Notes: generated by a model from the letters alone, not told the origin. Shown: positions 26,145 through 35,298, counted from the first letter of the stretch. The stretch: 64,000 nt of DNA from Vallitalea longa (GCF_027923465.1 NZ_BRLB01000003.1:1-64000), one strand, 5' to 3'. Translations and numbers: made by a program.

Positions 26145-27044
26145 ATGAATAAATATTCAACTAAATTTGTTAGGTTAATATTACTTTTTGTGGCATTATT
26201 ATATGGTATTAATCCCACTGTAGTAAAGTTAGGAATTAAAAATATGCCTGCTTTAACATTTACTACTCTAAGATTATTAGTAGCGACTATTTCCTTTTTA
26301 ATTCTTTTAAATCATTCCAAGACCTATAAAAAAGTTAAGAAAGCTGATGTACATAAGTTTATATTTATGGGACTGGGAGGATTGGTTTTTCAATTAGGAT
26401 TAATTTATGGATTGAAATATGTTACAGCGGCAACTGCATCTACTATTATTGCAGTAATGCCAATAAGTGTTATGATGATTAATCGTTTCGTTAAGCACAA
26501 AATCATAGAAAAAAATAAATATATAGGTGCTATTATAACAATGATGGGAATTTTCCTAATTACTCAAAATGGTGTTAATTATAATTATGATTCTAATACA
26601 AGTAAGATAGGTATCATTTTATTATTAATTGCACAATTGGCAGCAGCTATCTATACTGTCATCTCGGAAGATTTGGTGAAAAGATATTCTCATTATCAGG
26701 TGTCTACTATAATGTTCGGTTTGGTTTTTCTAGGATTCATTATAATTTCTTCTAGTGAATTAATTCGATTAGATATTAATTTGGTACCTTTAACGGGATG
26801 GGTGTGTATTCTATATGGAGGTATTTTTAGTTTGTGTATCGCTAATACACTATGGATTTTTGGAGTTGAAAAAATTGGAAGCAATGAAACATCTATTTAT
26901 AATAATTTACCTCCTGTTTTCTCTTTATTGAGTGGTATGATAATTCTTAATGAAAAACCTTTATATTTACAGATAATAGGGATATTTATAGTAACAATAG
27001 GAATGTATATTTTTAGTAAAAATCGTGATAAAATAGATGGATGA
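26145..27044 (+). CDS. EamA/DMT-superfamily transporter
   Basis: ATG 26145, preceded by GGAAGGAAG, gives a 299-residue protein with ten membrane helices in two EamA units (about residues 8-135 and 152-290). The typical signatures are NPTVVKLGIKNMPALTFTTLR near the start and TLWIFGVEKIGSNETSIYNNLPPVFSLLSG in the second half. These transporters usually export metabolites or amino acids. It overlaps the next gene by 4 bp when that gene starts at 27041, or ends 35 bp before it when the TTG start is used. Its place in a TRAP regulatory cluster suggests efflux or exchange of a related acid. Confidence 0.88.
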   Translation: MNKYSTKFVRLILLFVALLYGINPTVVKLGIKNMPALTFTTLRLLVATISFLILLNHSKTYKKVKKADVHKFIFMGLGGLVFQLGLIYGLKYVTAATASTIIAVMPISVMMINRFVKHKIIEKNKYIGAIITMMGIFLITQNGVNYNYDSNTSKIGIILLLIAQLAAAIYTVISEDLVKRYSHYQVSTIMFGLVFLGFIIISSSELIRLDINLVPLTGWVCILYGGIFSLCIANTLWIFGVEKIGSNETSIYNNLPPVFSLLSGMIILNEKPLYLQIIGIFIVTIGMYIFSKNRDKIDG

Positions 27045-27079
27045 GAATATCCACTTACTTAGAAAGGAGTCCTAATGAT

Positions 27080-28093
27080 TTGAAAAGAATTAAGATAGCT
27101 ATTATAATATGTTTTTGCCTTATTTTCATGTATATAAATTATGCCCGATTTTTTAACAAGGGAAATAATACGTTAGTAGATAATAGACAATTAATATTTA
27201 GATTAGCAGAAAGTAGATGTTCAAAACATCCATCAGTTAAAGCAACACAAAAATTTATTGATTTAGTTAAAGAACGAACTAACGGTGAGATTGAAATCAT
27301 TAAATTCGATTCTAGTGATTTAGGGAATGAAACCAATATAGCTGAACAAATTGAATTTGGAGGAATTGACTTCGCGAGAGTAAGTACTCTTTATTTAAGT
27401 AATTATGTTGATGAGATAAATATGTTTTTTCTACCTAATATATTTAAAGATAGAAATGATATTGAGCTTTTATTAGATGGAGAAATGGGTAGTTTATTTA
27501 CTGAAAGACTTAAAAATGAGAAAATTAATTTGCTAGCATGGTACGAAGGGTCTAGAAGAGGAATATATACCAATACTAGTATGATATATTTAGAAGGATT
27601 GAAAATTGGTGTACCTGAAAATGAAACAAAGATGAATGAAATGATTTCTTTATCATTTTCACCAATTCCTGTTAAGGTTGAAGATATATATAATTACATA
27701 AAATCCGGGTACATTCAAGGAGCAGAAAATGATTTGTTAGAATATTATTACAATAACAATTACGAAGTGGCTAAATATTTTTATTTTATGTCTTGCTCCT
27801 ATGCGCCAGAAGCGTTGATCGCTTCAAATACTGCAATTAAGCAATTGACACCTGAACAACAAAAAATTATCAGTGAAGCAGCAAAGGATTCAGCAGTATA
27901 TGAGAAAGAGGAAATAATAGAAACGGAAACTAAAGTTATTGAAGAGTTAAAGAAAGCAGGTATTAATTTTGTAGAATATGATCATATTGAAAAATTCAAT
28001 GAAGCCTTTGAAAAACTATATGTACCTTTTAGAGATAAATATGTTAACTTACTTAATGAAATTACTAGAATAGGAGAAGACGATGAAAAGTAA
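27080..28093 (+). CDS. Membrane-anchored DctP-like binding protein, probable sensor partner
   Basis: The protein resembles DctP but lacks a lipobox. From TTG 27080, which follows AAAGGAG at good spacing, the N-terminus MKRIKIAIIICFCLIFMY forms a single helix, then about 310 residues match the TRAP binding-protein fold (RLAESRCSKHPSVKATQKF, IAEQIEFGGIDFARVS, LTPEQQKIISEAAKDSA). An ATG at 27041 is the alternative start. The usual KMRTPP arginine motif is altered (LKIGVPENE), so it may bind a different ligand or none. It overlaps the next gene, a kinase-like ATPase, by 11 bp. A second binding protein made with signalling genes suggests ligand sensing, not uptake. Confidence 0.82.
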   Translation: MKRIKIAIIICFCLIFMYINYARFFNKGNNTLVDNRQLIFRLAESRCSKHPSVKATQKFIDLVKERTNGEIEIIKFDSSDLGNETNIAEQIEFGGIDFARVSTLYLSNYVDEINMFFLPNIFKDRNDIELLLDGEMGSLFTERLKNEKINLLAWYEGSRRGIYTNTSMIYLEGLKIGVPENETKMNEMISLSFSPIPVKVEDIYNYIKSGYIQGAENDLLEYYYNNNYEVAKYFYFMSCSYAPEALIASNTAIKQLTPEQQKIISEAAKDSAVYEKEEIIETETKVIEELKKAGINFVEYDHIEKFNEAFEKLYVPFRDKYVNLLNEITRIGEDDEK

Positions 28094-28631
28094 GTATGAA
28101 TATATCATGTGTAATTTAAATATGATTTCTAGGTTAGCTTTAATGAAGAATGAAGAAATCATTCAAAAAAGTATTGATGAATTAATAGAGATTATAAGGT
28201 ATAAAGAACATACGGAAGATGAAATTTACATACTTCAAAGAGAAATTGATATTGTGAAAATGATGATAAATCTATATAAGATCAAAAGGGGAAATATGTT
28301 CAGAGCAATAATAAAAACCAGTTATCCTGATGCAAGAGTTTACATACCAAAAGGAATGGTCGTATGTTTTGTTGAAAATGTTTTTACTCATGCATTTTAT
28401 GGTAACAAAGAAATATGGGAACTGAAGCTGATAGTAGAATCTGCACAAGATTATTGCGATATTATTATTCAGGATAATGGTGTTGGTTTTGAAACGGCTA
28501 AATTAGATGAGGATAGTAATAATTATAGATCTATAAACAATATGATATGTAAAGTTACTAAAATTGGTGAGATAACTGTTAAAAGCACACCGTGTATAGG
28601 AACGAAGATATCTATTCATTTACCTATCTAA
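28083..28631 (+). CDS. Stand-alone HATPase module, kinase-like but lacking the H-box
   Basis: The 182-residue soluble protein matches the catalytic half of LytS/YesM kinases: N-box CFVENVFTHAF (about 94-104) and G-box DNGVGF (about 133-138). Where full kinases have QINPHFLFNTLN, it has only the trailing NLNMISRLALMKNEE (about 11-25), so the phospho-acceptor histidine is absent. It has no membrane segment. It overlaps the sensor-like DctP gene upstream and precedes the full kinase by about 36 bp. It may act as an ATP-dependent regulator or partner of that kinase. A decayed kinase is possible, but the frame and ATP-site residues are intact. Confidence 0.75.
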   Translation: MKSKYEYIMCNLNMISRLALMKNEEIIQKSIDELIEIIRYKEHTEDEIYILQREIDIVKMMINLYKIKRGNMFRAIIKTSYPDARVYIPKGMVVCFVENVFTHAFYGNKEIWELKLIVESAQDYCDIIIQDNGVGFETAKLDEDSNNYRSINNMICKVTKIGEITVKSTPCIGTKISIHLPI

Positions 28632-28667
28632 CTTATTATAATTCACTATTGAGCAGGAGTGAATAAC

Positions 28668-30170
28668 ATGAGAAAATTTCTGGAAAAATTCTTATATCCA
28701 TTAGGTTTGAAGCAAAAGTTAATGTTATTTGTATTAATCATAATTATTTTTATAGTTATGGAGAATGCTTTTATTATTAAACGAGATTATAATATTTTAA
28801 GTAATTATAAAAAAGATAATAACAGTTACTCCAAGATTAGTTTACTTAAAAAGACGATTAGAATGAATAATCAGTACCTGAATGATTATTTAGATGAATC
28901 TGTATTAAAAGAAACTCAGACATTTAATGAATCCACCTTGAAAATATTATCTAATTTTAATGACACTGGATACAAAGCATTTGATGTAATTAATGAAATC
29001 GAAAAAAACTCAATCATACAAGAAGAATATTTGCTTATTCATGCAATCAAGAATGCTTTTGATATTTATAGAGATGAAGCTAATGTTACAATAAGGCAGT
29101 ATAATGATAATATAACAACTAATCAATATAAAGTTAATAGAATGTATAATTATATAATAATATATATTGACCAACTTCTAGAACAATCGTCAAAAGCCAT
29201 TAATGAACAATACAGTAACTTATTCTATTATTGGAATAAGACTACTAAAACAACTATTATAGTTGTCATTACATTAATTGCTATCATAACATTTATAGGA
29301 ATATTTTTTTCTGACTACCTTACCAAAAATATAAAGCAAATCATAAGGATGCAGACAAAAATAGCAACAGGAGAATTAGAAATGAAAACTTATAATACTG
29401 ATCTCCCAGATGAAATGGGTGAGTTGAATAGATCTCTTAACAACATGCAGATTAGTATTAAGAAAAAAATAGATCATCTAAATGAAAAAGCTATTATGGA
29501 AAAAAGATTACACCAAGAACAACTCATTAATCTTGAGATGCAGAAGTCGCTGGATAATGCTAAGTATGCTATGTTACAGTCACAGATTAATCCTCATTTT
29601 TTATTTAACACATTAAATATTATTTGTAGAAAAGCTATGTTTCAAGATTCAGAAGAAGCAGTACGACTTATCCAAGCTTTATCTGAATTGTTCAGACATA
29701 CTTTGATGGATGTATCTGAATGTGTATCTCTAAAAAAAGAGTTGGAGGTTATTGAAAAATATATGTATATCCAAAAAACACGTTATGGTGATCGTATTGA
29801 ATTCAATATAGATAATAGATGTTCTAATATGGATATACTGATACCTCCACTCATATTACAACCAATGGTTGAAAATGCGATTATACATGGACTTGAAAAT
29901 AAAGAAGAAAATGGTAAATTAACAATTTGTATAGAAGACACATCATTATCAGTTATAGTTACAATAATAGATGATGGAGTAGGGATAGATGAAGAGAAGA
30001 TTAAAAACATAATGAATGATAAGAGAAAGTTACATGATGGTAATTCAAAATCCATAGGAATAATTAATGTTAAAAATAGAATGAGATTATTTACTAAGAG
30101 AGAAGATTGTTTTTGCATCAAAAGCAAATTGAATGAAGGTACAAGTGTTGAATTCATATTTCCAAAATAA
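28668..30170 (+). CDS. LytS/YesM-type sensor histidine kinase
   Basis: The start at ATG 28668 is spaced correctly from AGGAG; a GTG at 28659 is too close. The 500-residue kinase has a membrane helix (about 16-36), an extracellular helical sensor of about 150 residues, a second helix (about 188-212), a HAMP linker, the H-box QINPHFLFNTLNIICRKAM (about 305-323, phospho-acceptor His in PHF), an N-box PMVENAIIHGL and G-box DDGVGID. It most likely phosphorylates the YesN-type regulator encoded at 24466. The DctP-like and HATPase proteins encoded just upstream are the natural input or modulator partners. The signal is likely an organic acid or its binding-protein complex. Confidence 0.92.
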   Translation: MRKFLEKFLYPLGLKQKLMLFVLIIIIFIVMENAFIIKRDYNILSNYKKDNNSYSKISLLKKTIRMNNQYLNDYLDESVLKETQTFNESTLKILSNFNDTGYKAFDVINEIEKNSIIQEEYLLIHAIKNAFDIYRDEANVTIRQYNDNITTNQYKVNRMYNYIIIYIDQLLEQSSKAINEQYSNLFYYWNKTTKTTIIVVITLIAIITFIGIFFSDYLTKNIKQIIRMQTKIATGELEMKTYNTDLPDEMGELNRSLNNMQISIKKKIDHLNEKAIMEKRLHQEQLINLEMQKSLDNAKYAMLQSQINPHFLFNTLNIICRKAMFQDSEEAVRLIQALSELFRHTLMDVSECVSLKKELEVIEKYMYIQKTRYGDRIEFNIDNRCSNMDILIPPLILQPMVENAIIHGLENKEENGKLTICIEDTSLSVIVTIIDDGVGIDEEKIKNIMNDKRKLHDGNSKSIGIINVKNRMRLFTKREDCFCIKSKLNEGTSVEFIFPK

Positions 30171-30661
30171 AAGATATATTTATTATTCTATAAAAAAATT
30201 TTGATTTTTACAGATTTTATGTTATACTATATGTAAGTAGTCGTTTTAATCACTACTTATATATAGTATAATAAAAAGATTTTCAGTTTTAGTTTTTTTC
30301 TATTATACATAGTTATTTTTCTAATTCATATCTGAATAAAATAAGTTATTTCTTATTTTCATATTGGATTAATTTTAGTTGAGAAAACAATAATTAATTA
30401 TAAAAAAATATATTAATTATTTCTAGATATGACCTAATTATAAACATAATTGTAAACTTTTATCTATAAGTTTATTTATTGAACAATAAATAAGATGCAT
30501 AATTATAATATACGCAATAATTATGCTTATTTTCTGAAACAATATTTCTTTTTAGTAATAAAACAATAAATTTAACCATGGTTTATTAAAAAGTTTATTT
30601 GCCTTTATTAATAGGCTTATACCATATATCTATTATTATATTTTTTGAAGGAGGAATGTGA
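30171..30661. other. AT-rich intergenic region with a possible promoter and two hairpins
   Basis: No gene is visible. TTGATT near 30202 and TATACT about 16 bp further may form a promoter. The hairpin TAAGTAGT (30234-30241) with ACTACTTA (30252-30259) follows at once. A second hairpin has perfect arms GCATAATTAT (30497-30506) and ATAATTATGC (30517-30526), followed by TTATTTT, and looks like a terminator. A small RNA of roughly 280 nt between them is possible but unsupported. GGAGGAATG precedes the next start. Confidence 0.4.
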
Positions 30662-31783
30662 ATGGATTGGAAAAAAAATCTAATTACGACTGGGGAGGAA
30701 TTGAAAGAATATATTCCTATGACTAGAGAAGAACAAATGTTATTTGATGATATCACCAAAAAACATCCATTTTGTACTACTAAGTATTATTTATCATTGA
30801 TAGATAGAGAGAATGCTAATGATCCAATAAAGAAAATGCAAATACCTTCTTTTGGAGAAAAAAGTGAAGAAGGAAATTTTGATACTAGTGGTGAATCAGA
30901 AAATACTAAAATGCAAGGACTACAGCATAAGTATAAGACTACAGCGTTATTATTAGCAACTAATTCATGTGCAATGTATTGCAGGCATTGTTTTAGAAAG
31001 AGATTGGTGGGGCTCAGTAACAAAGAAATATTGAGCAATTTTGAACATGCGGTATCTTATATTAAGCAACATAAAGAGATAAACAATATTTTAATCACAG
31101 GGGGAGACGCTTTTTTCTTACCTACTAAGATATTAAAAGTTTTTATGGAAATATTATCTAAAGTTGAACATATTGATTTTATAAGATTTGGAACACGAAT
31201 TCCTGTGGTTCTACCAGATAGAATTATAGAAGATGATGAACTTATTAGTGCTCTAGAACATTATTCGAAAATAAAACAGATATATGTAGTAACTCAATTT
31301 AACCATCCAAGAGAACTAACCAGTAAATCAATAGAAGGAATCAATAAACTTAAAAAAGCAGGAGTTATCATTAATAATCAAACTGTATTATTAAAGGGAG
31401 TTAATGATGAACCTAAAGTTCTGGCGAAATTAATGAATGATTTAGTTAAATATGGCGTTAATCCATATTATGTATTCCAATGTAGACCGGTTAAAGGTGT
31501 TAAGCATAGTTTTCAAGTTCCTTTAACAAAAGGTATCAAAATTGTAGAAGAGGCTAAAAAATCCTTAAGTGGCCATTCTAAAAGATTCAAATTCATTATG
31601 TCTCATAAAACTGGTAAAATAGAGATTCTAGGAGAATTCAACAACAAGATTTTATTTAAATATCATCAATCTCCAATAGATTCAAGAATGGGAACGGTCT
31701 TTAGTGTAAAAGTTTCGGAGAAGCAAGGTTGGCTAGACGATGATATATGTATTGAAGAAGACAATTTGAAAAAAATCGGTTGA
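30662..31783 (+). CDS. KamA-family radical SAM protein (aminomutase-like), substrate unknown
   Basis: The 373-residue enzyme has the radical SAM motif CAMYCRHC (about residues 104-111), the sequence FRKR typical of KamA, and a beta-barrel with ITGGDAFF. A C-terminal segment SHKTGKIEILG (about 319-329) may hold the PLP lysine. It is not a classical lysine 2,3-aminomutase. The lysine-binding aspartate of KamA, in the CDLSxGxxHFRTP segment, is replaced by arginine (CRPVKGVKHSF), and the usual DAPGGGGK loop is absent. A different amino-acid substrate, perhaps with a carboxylate where lysine has its side-chain amine, is likely. The gene stands alone between the TRAP sensory cluster and the BceRS-like pair. 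Confidence 0.85.
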   Translation: MDWKKNLITTGEELKEYIPMTREEQMLFDDITKKHPFCTTKYYLSLIDRENANDPIKKMQIPSFGEKSEEGNFDTSGESENTKMQGLQHKYKTTALLLATNSCAMYCRHCFRKRLVGLSNKEILSNFEHAVSYIKQHKEINNILITGGDAFFLPTKILKVFMEILSKVEHIDFIRFGTRIPVVLPDRIIEDDELISALEHYSKIKQIYVVTQFNHPRELTSKSIEGINKLKKAGVIINNQTVLLKGVNDEPKVLAKLMNDLVKYGVNPYYVFQCRPVKGVKHSFQVPLTKGIKIVEEAKKSLSGHSKRFKFIMSHKTGKIEILGEFNNKILFKYHQSPIDSRMGTVFSVKVSEKQGWLDDDICIEEDNLKKIG

Positions 31784-31873
31784 GTTTTTTTGAGGGTTGA
31801 AATGTTGAATAATTAGAAAATAATTAATTTATTTGTTATATGTTGAAATAAATGAATACTAATGATATATTTA

Positions 31874-31913
31874 AAAAAGATAATCTGTTTTTTATAGGTT
31901 ATCTTTTTATAAT
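31874..31913 (+). terminator. Terminator of the KamA-like gene, abutting a -10 element
   Basis: Arms AAAAAGATAATC (31874-31885) and GGTTATCTTTTT (31897-31908) pair over 12 bp with one G-U pair. The downstream TATAAT (31908-31913) overlaps the end and may be the -10 of the response regulator gene that follows, whose ribosome site is AGAAGGGA. Confidence 0.65.
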
Positions 31914-31934
31914 GCATAGAAGGGACATGTAATT

Positions 31935-32609
31935 ATGTTTAAAGTTTTTATAGTTGAAGATGATACTACAATTGCAAATATTATCTCTAATAATCTAATT
32001 AAATGGGGTTATGAAACTAAGGTGGCCAAAGAATTCTCTGATGTTTTCTCTGAGTATGTGAATTTTAAACCTGATTTAGTTTTGTTGGATATCGTATTAC
32101 CATTATATGATGGGTATTATTGGTGTTCAAAAATAAGGCAGGAATCAAAGGTACCAATCATATTTATATCATCAAAAGACTCCAATATGGATGTTCTAAT
32201 GGCAATCAATATGGGTGCTGATGATTATGTGACTAAACCTTTTTCAATGGAAATACTTCTTGCCAAGATTAGTGCTCTCATAAGAAGAACTTATTCTTAT
32301 GCCTATAATGAAACTAATCTTATTGAGCATAAAGGTGCGGTTCTTAATATTGATGATGGAACACTTATGTATAATGATGATAGAATAGACCTGACAAAAA
32401 ATGAGTACAGAATATTGTATGTACTGATGAGTAATAAAGACAGTATAGTTTCAAGAGATACAATAATGAGAAATCTCTGGGAACATGAAAGTTTTGTTGA
32501 TGATAATACGTTGACAGTAAATATCAATAGATTAAGGAAAAAATTGGACAAAAAAGGTCTTAATGATTTTATTGTTACAAAAAAAGGACAGGGGTATATT
32601 ATAGAATGA
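31935..32609 (+). CDS. bceR: OmpR-family response regulator, BceR-like
   Basis: The 224-residue protein has a receiver domain (VEDDTT near 8-13, phospho-acceptor aspartate in LVLLDIVLP near 52, lysine in TKPFS near 101) and an OmpR winged helix (ending VNINRLRKKLDKKG and TKKGQGYII). The receiver segment DGYYWCSKIRQESKVPIIFISS is split across conserved BceR residues and resembles Bce-type regulators strongly. It overlaps the kinase gene by 4 bp. The likely DNA target is the TTACA-N4-TGTAA box in front of bceAB at 16018, since no transporter genes are adjacent here. Confidence 0.88.
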   Translation: MFKVFIVEDDTTIANIISNNLIKWGYETKVAKEFSDVFSEYVNFKPDLVLLDIVLPLYDGYYWCSKIRQESKVPIIFISSKDSNMDVLMAINMGADDYVTKPFSMEILLAKISALIRRTYSYAYNETNLIEHKGAVLNIDDGTLMYNDDRIDLTKNEYRILYVLMSNKDSIVSRDTIMRNLWEHESFVDDNTLTVNINRLRKKLDKKGLNDFIVTKKGQGYIIE

Positions 32610-33637
32610 GCAAGTTAAGGTTCTTAAGGGACAGGGTAGGTCTTATAGTTATATATATGTGTAATTTATTGATTATCAATTTGATTATTATTTTGGATGA
32701 AAACAATCCCATGAATATCAATAATGTTTTTTACATGGATATTTTATCTGCATTCATTATCATTGTGTATCTGGTTTATGATTATAGAAAATATAATGAT
32801 ATATATAAGAAGATTGATTATAAGATAAAACATCATTATTTTGAGGAGTTTGACATAACTGGTACTATGCCATATATAAAAAAGAAGTATTATCAATTAT
32901 TCAATGAATTTTATAGAACAGTTAATACTTCAAAACAACAATTGAATAAGGATAATGATGAATATTATGATTTTATAACATCTTGGGTGCACGCTGTTAA
33001 GATTCCAATATCTGCAAGTAGACTACTGATCGAAAGTCATCATAATGAGGCAGATACTAAGGAAACTTTAGCCAATATTGAAAATGAGATTGAAAAGATT
33101 GAAAGATATGTTGAACAGACGCTCTATTATTCAAGGAGTATGAGTTTTTCTAAGGATTATTTAATTCAAGAATATAAACTCAATAATATCGTTAATAAAT
33201 GTGTGAAAAAATTTGCCAAGACATTTATTGTTAAGAGAGTTTCACTAAATGTTAATATGGATAAAGAAATTAGTATCTTTACCGATAAGAAATGGTTTGA
33301 ATTCGTATTGGAGCAGTTGATTTCCAATGCTTTGAAATATACGGATATGGATACGGGGAAGATAGATATCAGCAGTTATGAAGATGATAGAGAGTACAGA
33401 TTATTAATAAGAGATAATGGAGTTGGAATTAAGATTGAAGATATAAATAGAGTTTTTGAAAGAGGATTCACTGGGTTTAATGGGAGATATTATGAGAAAT
33501 CTACTGGAATGGGGCTGTATCTTGCAAGAAAATTAGCTAGGAAGTTGGGGCATAAGATTACTATTGAATCTAAGACGGGGGAATATACGTTGGCTAGGAT
33601 TCATGTTAGTAAGGTAGGGGATTATTTTTTAAGATAA
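32606..33637 (+). CDS. bceS: BceS-type intramembrane-sensing histidine kinase
   Basis: The 343-residue kinase has only two N-terminal helices (about residues 10-28 and 42-60) with a short outside loop of about 13 residues, so it has no sensor domain of its own. This is the BceS plan, where the BceAB transporter supplies the signal. The phospho-acceptor histidine is in SWVHAVKIPI (about 127-136), the N-box region is LEQLISNALKYT (about 235-246), and the G-boxes are DNGVGI and STGMGLYLA. It is coupled to the regulator gene by a 4-bp overlap. The match with the distant bceAB genes is inference from type and operator sequence. Confidence 0.88.
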   Translation: MSKLRFLRDRVGLIVIYMCNLLIINLIIILDENNPMNINNVFYMDILSAFIIIVYLVYDYRKYNDIYKKIDYKIKHHYFEEFDITGTMPYIKKKYYQLFNEFYRTVNTSKQQLNKDNDEYYDFITSWVHAVKIPISASRLLIESHHNEADTKETLANIENEIEKIERYVEQTLYYSRSMSFSKDYLIQEYKLNNIVNKCVKKFAKTFIVKRVSLNVNMDKEISIFTDKKWFEFVLEQLISNALKYTDMDTGKIDISSYEDDREYRLLIRDNGVGIKIEDINRVFERGFTGFNGRYYEKSTGMGLYLARKLARKLGHKITIESKTGEYTLARIHVSKVGDYFLR

Positions 33638-33730
33638 CATTAGAAGTGATTATTTTTGGCGATGGGGTGGCAGGTGCACCAGATATTTAATATTGTAATT
33701 TATAATTGTGGATGGATTTCAAGAAAAGCC

Positions 33731-34080
33731 TTGACAGTTGTGGGTTATATGATAAAATAGGAAGTAAATTATTAATATGTATATATGAAAGGCAATGAGA
33801 GTGTTAAGTAGGTGGTTATGTTACTTATAGAGAGAAGATGCGATAGGCTGAAAGCATTTTTAAGTTCTCGTAACTAGTGAATTTCCCACTTGAGCTGTAT
33901 TTCTGAACGTAGATAGTAGTTATTTATTAGTAGGAGGTAACGTTGAGCGCGTTAAGTTAGTTGAGTGTCTAATTAGGCTTAATTATATGTAATTTGTTAG
34001 AGTAAGTCTATTGAAATTAGGGTGGTACCGCCGAATTGTGACTCGGTCCCTTGTATGTAGGAAGGGGATGGAGTTTTTTT
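33731..34080 (+). promoter_or_regulatory. Promoter and T-box leader controlling pheST (Phe specifier)
   Basis: TTGACA (33731-33736), 16 bp and TAAAAT (33753-33758) form the promoter. The leader shows stem-I sequence, AGTAGG near 33931, and the T-box AGGGTGGTACCGCC at 34019-34032. The terminator region (34041-34080) pairs TCCCTT with AAGGGGA and ends in seven T residues (34074-34080). The specifier TTC (33883-33885, phenylalanine) lies in GAATTTCCCAC, as expected for a phenylalanyl-tRNA synthetase operon. A second TTC at 33900-33902 follows GAGCTG and cannot be fully excluded. Confidence 0.9.
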
Positions 34081-34138
34081 ATTGCGCAATAAATGATATA
34101 TGAATTTATTTATTATAAGGTTGAAAGGAGTAAATAGC

Positions 34139-35158
34139 ATGAAAGATAAGTTACAGGCTATTAAAGAAGAAGCTTTAAAAAGTATTGATGAAGCAACAGA
34201 CCTAAAAGTTATTAACGATATTAGAGTTAATATCTTAGGTAAAAAAGGTGAGTTGACTAGTGTTCTTAGAGGAATGAAAGATTTATCTAAGGATGAAAGA
34301 CCAGTAATAGGACAATTAGCTAATGAGGTTAGAAACATAATAGAGCAAAAGTTAGAGGAAGCAAAAGTTGACTTAGGTAAAAAACAAAGAGAAAAGCAAT
34401 TGACAGAAGAGGTCATTGATGTTACTATGCCAGCCAAGAAAAATGTTTTGGGACATAGACATCCAATGAATATTGTACTTGAAGATATTAAAAATATTTT
34501 CATAGGAATGGGATATGAGATAGCTGAAGGACCAGAAGTTGAAAAGGACTATTATAATTTTGAAGCCCTTAACATACCTGAAAACCATCCTGCCAAGGAC
34601 GAACAAGATACATTCTATATTAATAAAGATATAGTTCTTAGAACTCAGACATCTCCTGTGCAGATAAGGGTTATGGAAAATCAAAAACCTCCTATCAGGA
34701 TATTGGCTCCTGGTAAAGTTTATCGTTCAGATGAAGTTGATGCTTCACATTCACCTGTATTTACTCAAATAGAAGGTTTGGTGGTTGATAAAAATATCAC
34801 TATGGCGGATCTAAAAGGTGCACTTGAAATATTTGCAAAAGAACTTTATGGTGAAAAAGTTAAAGTGAAATTCAGACCTCATCATTTTCCATTTACAGAA
34901 CCTAGTGCGGAAGTAGATGTATCATGTGTAATGTGTGGTGGAAAAGGATGTCGTGTTTGTAAAAATACTGGTTGGATAGAGATTCTAGGTTGTGGTATGG
35001 TTCATCCGAAAGTACTTGAAATGGTAGGTATAGATCCAAAAGAGTATAGTGGATTTGCTTTTGGTATGGGACTTGAACGTATAACAATGTTGAGATATGG
35101 AATTAATGATATTCGTTTGTTCTATGATAACGATGTAAGGTTCTTATCTCAATTCTAG
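34139..35158 (+). CDS. pheS: Phenylalanyl-tRNA synthetase alpha subunit
   Basis: This class II synthetase subunit charges tRNA-Phe as part of an alpha2-beta2 enzyme. ATG 34139 is preferred, as AAAGGAG is correctly spaced; an earlier in-frame ATG at 34100 is not. The 339 residues show the N-terminal coiled coil (about 1-90), motif 1 region around HPMNIV (about 108), motif 2 (about 200-215, [15 protein letters not shown]) and motif 3 ([14 protein letters not shown] near 312-325). The cysteine-rich stretch [12 protein letters not shown] near 264 is normal for Firmicutes PheS. It is followed by pheT after 140 bp. Confidence 0.96.
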   Translation: MKDKLQAIKEEALKSIDEATDLKVINDIRVNILGKKGELTSVLRGMKDLSKDERPVIGQLANEVRNIIEQKLEEAKVDLGKKQREKQLTEEVIDVTMPAKKNVLGHRHPMNIVLEDIKNIFIGMGYEIAEGPEVEKDYYNFEALNIPENHPAKDEQDTFYINKDIVLRTQTSPVQIRVMENQKPPIRILAPGKVYRSDEVDASHSPVFTQIEGLVVDKNITMADLKGALEIFAKELYGEKVKVKFRPHHFPFTEPSAEVDVSCVMCGGKGCRVCKNTGWIEILGCGMVHPKVLEMVGIDPKEYSGFAFGMGLERITMLRYGINDIRLFYDNDVRFLSQF

Positions 35159-35298
35159 TGAGCTTAATATAATTTATAGTTTGGTTTTGTTTATATTTAA
35201 TGTACAAACGTATTAGTTAAACTAATAAAAATATATATGAATTTTATAGATATATCGGTAATATAATTTTTTGAATATTTAAAAGGAAGGTGTAATAA

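Noticed and set aside
30200-30532. Small RNA gene between a TTGATT/TATACT promoter and a hairpin
   Set aside because: The promoter is weak and the region is so AT-rich that such elements arise by chance. No conserved structure is visible.
33881-33890. TTTCCCACTT in the pheS leader as a third copy of the 55-bp repeat
   Set aside because: Only about ten bases match and they lie within the conserved T-box stem I, so this is coincidence.
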